DNA of 16,964 nt, from NCBI GenBank assembly GCA_964446285.1, contig CAYUNT010000097.1:1-16964 (forward strand), given 5' to 3'. The notes under the pieces were generated by a model. That model was not told the origin of the DNA, made no database searches, and saw only the letters and a program-made list of their open reading frames with translations. Below, piece after piece: positions 13,819 to 16,964 of the stretch. Both the position numbers and the translations under genes were made by a program. Within the stretch, counting starts at the first letter, position 1. Every line of letters begins with the position of its first letter. This stretch comes from CAYUNT01 sp964446285. Its GTDB lineage: Bacteria; Sumerlaeota; Sumerlaeia; SLMS01; CAYUNT01.

Positions 13819-15129
13819 TTAGGTCCGCAGCTGCCCCTGGCCGAAGACGATGAATTTGGCTGTGGTGAGTTCGCGCAGGCCCATCGGACCGCGAGCGTGG
13901 AGTTTATCGGTCGAAATCCCAATCTCCGCGCCGAGGCCATATTCGCCGCCGTCGCTGAACCGCGTCGAACAATTCACATGCACGCAAGCGCTGTCCACGG
14001 CGCGCAGGAAACGCATCGCCGTCGGGTGGTCGCGCGTCACGATAGCGTCGGTATGATGCGACCCGTAAGCATTGATAAATTCCATCGCCTCGTCCGCCGA
14101 ATCCACAACGCGCACAGCCAGAATCAGCGCCAGATACTCAGTCGCCCAATCTTCTTCCGCCGCCTCGCGCACGATGTCGGGCCGGACGGCGCGCGCGCGC
14201 GCATCGCCCCGCAGTTCGACGCCTTTTTCGTGCAGCGCGGGAATGGCGCGCTCCAGAAACGCCTGCGCCACATCCTTATGCACCACAAGGGTTTCCATCG
14301 CGTTGCACACGCCCGGACGCTGGCATTTGGCGTTCACCACAATCGACAACGCCATGTCGAGGTCTGCCACCGCGTCCACATAAACCATGCAATTTCCATC
14401 GTAATGTTTGATAACTGGAATATGCGATTCGGCGACGACGCGCTCAATCAGGCTCTTGCCGCCGCGCGGAATCACCACATCGACGTATTTCACCGCTTTG
14501 AGCAGCGCCCCGACCACCGCGCGGTCTGCTGTCGGCACCACCTGGATGGCGCCCTGCGGAATTCCCGCCTCGGCCGCGCCGCGTGAGAGGATGTCCGCGA
14601 TGCAGCGGTTGCTATGGAGCGCTTCCTTGCCGCCGCGCAGGATCGCCGCGTTGCCGGATTTGAGGCACAGCGCGCCGGCGTCGGCCGTAACGTTCGGGCG
14701 CGATTCGAAAATAATTGCAACCACGCCGATCGGCACCCTCATGCGCCCAACCCACAGGCCGTTGGGGCGCACATGCATATCGAAAACCTCGCCGACGGGG
14801 TCTTCGAGCGAAGCCACCTGGCAGAGCGCGTCGGCCATCGCTTCGAGGCGTTTGGGCGTCACTTCGAGCCGGTCGAGCATAGCCTCTGAAAGGCCCGCCT
14901 CGCGCCCCGCGTCGAGATCGCGGCGGTTGGCCTCGAACAGATGGTCTTTCTCTGCTTCAAGGAGGTCGGCCATGCGCAGGAGAGCGCGATTTTTCACTTC
15001 GGGCCGCAGCTCGGACAATTGTGCGGCGGCGCGGCGCGCGCGGACGCCCATGTCCTCGACAATCTGCTCGGGAGAGAGTTTGGCGGCTAATTCCGCGGCG
15101 GCGGTTGGATTTTCGCGCGTGTCGCTCAT
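13819..15129 (-). CDS. proA: Gamma-glutamyl phosphate reductase
   Basis: ProA reduces gamma-glutamyl phosphate with NADPH to glutamate semialdehyde, the second step of proline synthesis, in the cytoplasm. The 436-residue product has the aldehyde-dehydrogenase-like fold: FESRPNVTADA (141-151), LKSGNAAILRGGKEA (156-170), the catalytic Cys275 in RPGVCNAMETL, and the ProA signature RFSDGGEYGLGAEIG (390-404) with HARGPMGL (411-418). ATG 15129 is chosen because GGAG lies 9 bases upstream; the frame is open to 15222, but those extra 31 residues do not look like ProA. The chosen form is still about 15-20 residues longer at its N-terminus than usual. proB is absent, so the gene stands alone, divergent from the radical SAM gene. 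Confidence 0.96.
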   Translation of the reverse strand: MSDTRENPTAAAELAAKLSPEQIVEDMGVRARRAAAQLSELRPEVKNRALLRMADLLEAEKDHLFEANRRDLDAGREAGLSEAMLDRLEVTPKRLEAMADALCQVASLEDPVGEVFDMHVRPNGLWVGRMRVPIGVVAIIFESRPNVTADAGALCLKSGNAAILRGGKEALHSNRCIADILSRGAAEAGIPQGAIQVVPTADRAVVGALLKAVKYVDVVIPRGGKSLIERVVAESHIPVIKHYDGNCMVYVDAVADLDMALSIVVNAKCQRPGVCNAMETLVVHKDVAQAFLERAIPALHEKGVELRGDARARAVRPDIVREAAEEDWATEYLALILAVRVVDSADEAMEFINAYGSHHTDAIVTRDHPTAMRFLRAVDSACVHVNCSTRFSDGGEYGLGAEIGISTDKLHARGPMGLRELTTAKFIVFGQGQLRT

Positions 15130-15308
15130 GGTGATAGACTCCTCGATTTCCGGTTCAGACGCGGAATTGTCTCGCGCCCGCATATCTTCGCCGATAATCC
15201 GCCGTTTGAGGGAAAAAGGCAAGCGCGGAGCGGACGGGGAAATCTTTCCAGGATTCCTTGATTAAATAACCATAAAGTCGCAACGACACAAACGAAAGCC
15301 CGGCGGAA

Positions 15309-15367
15309 AAACCGTTGAAACGGTTTCCTGGATAGTCCTCGATAGAACCTCGCGTTGAAACGCGAGG
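15309..15367. repeat. Pair of TTGAAA-loop hairpins upstream of the radical SAM gene
   Basis: AAACCG-TTGAAA-CGGTTT (15309-15326) and CCTCGCG-TTGAAA-CGCGAGG (15348-15367) share the same six-base loop but have unrelated, perfectly complementary stems, 21 bp apart. A weaker relative, CCCC-G-TTGAAA-GGGG, is at 10163-10177. The second hairpin contains GAGG (15364-15367), the ribosome site for ATG 15371/15374. Confidence 0.85.
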
Positions 15368-15417
15368 CGAATGATGGAATCTGTCTATTCGCCGCAGAAA
15401 ATCCCAGGATATCTCGA

Positions 15418-16671
15418 TTGTCTGCCCCCCCGCCACCGCCGCCGCCCCAATCGTCCTCATCGACTGCGCCCGCTTCTCAGCCGCCCGCCTGCCCGCCTCT
15501 ATTCGGCGCGACGGTTCCCGTCTGGCGAGAGGCCGCGCGCTGGGCGAGGCGCAAGCATCTCGAAATTCGCCACGCGCTCGCCTCGGGTCCGGCCCGCGCC
15601 CGCGCCAACGCCGCGCTTAGCTGGCGCGAGTTCTGGCATGGTTGCACGCGCTTGCACTCGCGCCCGCGCCACATCCAGGTGGGCACAAACTGGTCGTGCA
15701 ATCTTCAGTGTTCGTTCTGCCGTCTGACGCAAGACGCTGAACGGGCGCGCATTGTGGCGCTTCCGCGCGAGGGGCGCGAAATCGGCGGGGCGGCGTTGCG
15801 AGCGCTGCTTGATCTTTTGCCGGATGCCGAAGTTTTCCAACTCACGCCGCTTGGGGAACCGCTGCTCTGGAGCGGATTGCCAGCGTTGCTCGAGCGCCAC
15901 GAGGCGCTCGGGCTGGAGAATTTGGCGCTGACCACAAACGGGATGTTGCTCGGGCGCCACGACTGGGCGGAGCGGCTTGTGCGCGGGCGGGTATTGCGTG
16001 TGTTTGTGTCGATCGACTCGTGTGATCCGGCCACTTACGCGGAAATGCGCGTGGGCGGGCGGCTGGCCGAGGTCGAGGCAGGGCTGGAGGCGCTCAATGA
16101 ATCAAAGGCTCGCCTGGGCGCGGAGCGTCCCGAGCTGGTTCTGGCCGCGACGTTCATGCGCCGCAACATCGAGCACCTGCCCGCGATGGTCGATTTCGCC
16201 CGCCGCCATCGGTTCGCGGAGTTGAGCGTGCAGCTGATGGAGACGGAAAACCCTGCTCAGGAGCCGGAATTCCTTGGGCATCACATCGAACTGACGCGGC
16301 GGATGGTCGAGGAGTCGCTGCGGCGCGCGCGCGAGATCGGCCAGCGCGTGCGTATTCATCTGGCATTGCGGGCGCTGCTCACGGCGGCGGGCGCGGACCT
16401 CGAAACGGGCGCGTCGGAGGAAGTTCGCCGCCTCTCCACGCGCGGACTGCCACTCGTGCAAAAGTGCCATTATCCCTGGTATTATTTGCTGGTGGACACC
16501 GACGGCGACGTCCGCCCCTGCTGCTGGGCCTCTGTGTCGTGGGGCAATCTCAACCGCCAGGATTTCGAGTCGATTTGGAACGGCGAAGGCGCGCAACAAA
16601 TGCGCCGCGATTTCCTCGCCAACTACATTCCCGAGGGATGCCGAAACAAACACTGCCGGGTGGAGTTGTGA
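15418..16671 (+). CDS. Radical SAM protein with SPASM-type C-terminus
   Basis: The core shows the CxxxCxxC cluster motif CNLQCSFC, which binds a [4Fe-4S] cluster and S-adenosylmethionine, followed by LTPLGEPLL (GGE-like), LTTNGMLL and VFVSIDSCDPATYAEMR, all typical of the radical SAM barrel. The C-terminal part has KCHYPWYYLLVDTDGDVRPCC and CRNKHC, consistent with a SPASM-type auxiliary cluster domain. The substrate is unknown; no precursor peptide gene is evident. The start is uncertain. The frame is open from TTG 15355 (438 codons), but that TTG is a hairpin loop. TTG 15418, with AGGA 8 bases upstream, gives 417 residues starting MSAPPPPPP and is used here. ATG 15371/15374, with GAGG nearby, is in another frame and would join the core only through a shift at the seven-C run 15425-15431. 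Confidence 0.85.
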   Translation: MSAPPPPPPPQSSSSTAPASQPPACPPLFGATVPVWREAARWARRKHLEIRHALASGPARARANAALSWREFWHGCTRLHSRPRHIQVGTNWSCNLQCSFCRLTQDAERARIVALPREGREIGGAALRALLDLLPDAEVFQLTPLGEPLLWSGLPALLERHEALGLENLALTTNGMLLGRHDWAERLVRGRVLRVFVSIDSCDPATYAEMRVGGRLAEVEAGLEALNESKARLGAERPELVLAATFMRRNIEHLPAMVDFARRHRFAELSVQLMETENPAQEPEFLGHHIELTRRMVEESLRRAREIGQRVRIHLALRALLTAAGADLETGASEEVRRLSTRGLPLVQKCHYPWYYLLVDTDGDVRPCCWASVSWGNLNRQDFESIWNGEGAQQMRRDFLANYIPEGCRNKHCRVEL

Positions 16672-16680
16672 GTGAAGTGA

Positions 16681-16850
16681 AGAAGTAAGCAGCGAACAGA
16701 GAACAGTGCGCAAGGAAGAGAGTTGTGAGGTGTGAGTTGCGGGTTGTGAGTTGTGAGAGAGGAAAGTTAGGGGGTGCGGCTATGGAATTGGGATGGGGAA
16801 TTGTCCGGCGGATTGTCGTTTAGGTCCCTTGGGTCCCTTGGGTCCTTTTT
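16681..16850. repeat. Intergenic short-repeat block after the radical SAM gene
   Basis: 16721-16756 is a run of GTTGTGA/GTTGCGG-type 7-mers, including GAGTTGCGGGTTGTGA (16734-16749), identical to the minus-strand word at 5915-5930. GGTCCCTTG is repeated 2.7 times at 16823-16849, a 9-bp unit similar to RGTCYCATA read on the minus strand at 5708-5746. Neither block looks coding. The remainder to 16964 shows no gene I can support. Confidence 0.8.
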
Positions 16851-16964
16851 TCTGAAAGCAGAAATTATGCAGTCGCCTTAAGAGCCTATCAGGACAATTC
16901 CGTAAATGTTTCTCACGGGTTTTTAGGGGGATGCATAGGGCTTTGCATTTCAGCAACTCGTGAG

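Noticed and set aside
16912..16964. CTCACG/CGTGAG inverted repeat at the window end
   Set aside because: A 6-bp stem 41 bp apart and cut by the window edge is too weak to interpret.

Overview
The window is GC-rich bacterial chromosome with ordinary housekeeping genes interleaved with secreted or surface protein genes and structured, repeat-bearing intergenic DNA. The Mla-type lipid-transport genes point to a cell with an outer membrane. The GspG-like pseudopilin (YPPDYG and YDPTNGT motifs), the secreted EF-hand protein and the short dispersed repeats resemble what is seen in uncultured lineages such as Sumerlaeota (BRC1) or relatives of Planctomycetes and Lentisphaerae. That placement is inference; no rRNA or phylogenetic marker is present. 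I saw no tRNA, rRNA, CRISPR array, transposase, integrase or phage gene.

Layout. 1-1375 (+): a prepilin-like protein and a small membrane-anchored unknown. 1376-1749: a non-coding array of hairpins, including a 61-bp direct repeat. 1750-4043 (+): argD and argF, two arginine-biosynthesis genes, followed by a structured 3' region and a strong terminator. 4261-8670 (-): a PfkB-family kinase, accA, a SAM methyltransferase and a secreted C39-like peptidase; the last is separated by a repeat-rich gap and carries short repeats inside its own reading frame. 9087-9839 (-): a secreted four-EF-hand protein with its own terminator and tandem sigma-54-like sites upstream. 10350-12307 (+): mlaF-like ATPase and mlaD-like MCE protein overlapping by ATGA, with no permease gene beside them. 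12560-13528 (+): a secreted protein I do not recognise, behind a leader with competing hairpins, ended by a strong terminator. 13819-15129 (-): proA. 15355/15418-16671 (+): a radical SAM/SPASM protein with an uncertain N-terminus. 16672-16964: repeat-rich DNA.

How the parts relate. ArgD and ArgF act at successive later steps of arginine synthesis. ProA makes glutamate semialdehyde for proline. AccA supplies malonyl-CoA for fatty acids. MlaF/MlaD belong to phospholipid transport between membranes. Beyond these local pairs there is no single pathway. No complete new defence or metabolic system is visible. The most unusual content is non-coding: two families of hairpins with constant loops and differing, still complementary stems; a leader with mutually exclusive stems; short 9-bp and 14-bp repeats between and within genes; and several -24/-12 (sigma-54-like) sites in front of surface or secreted protein genes.
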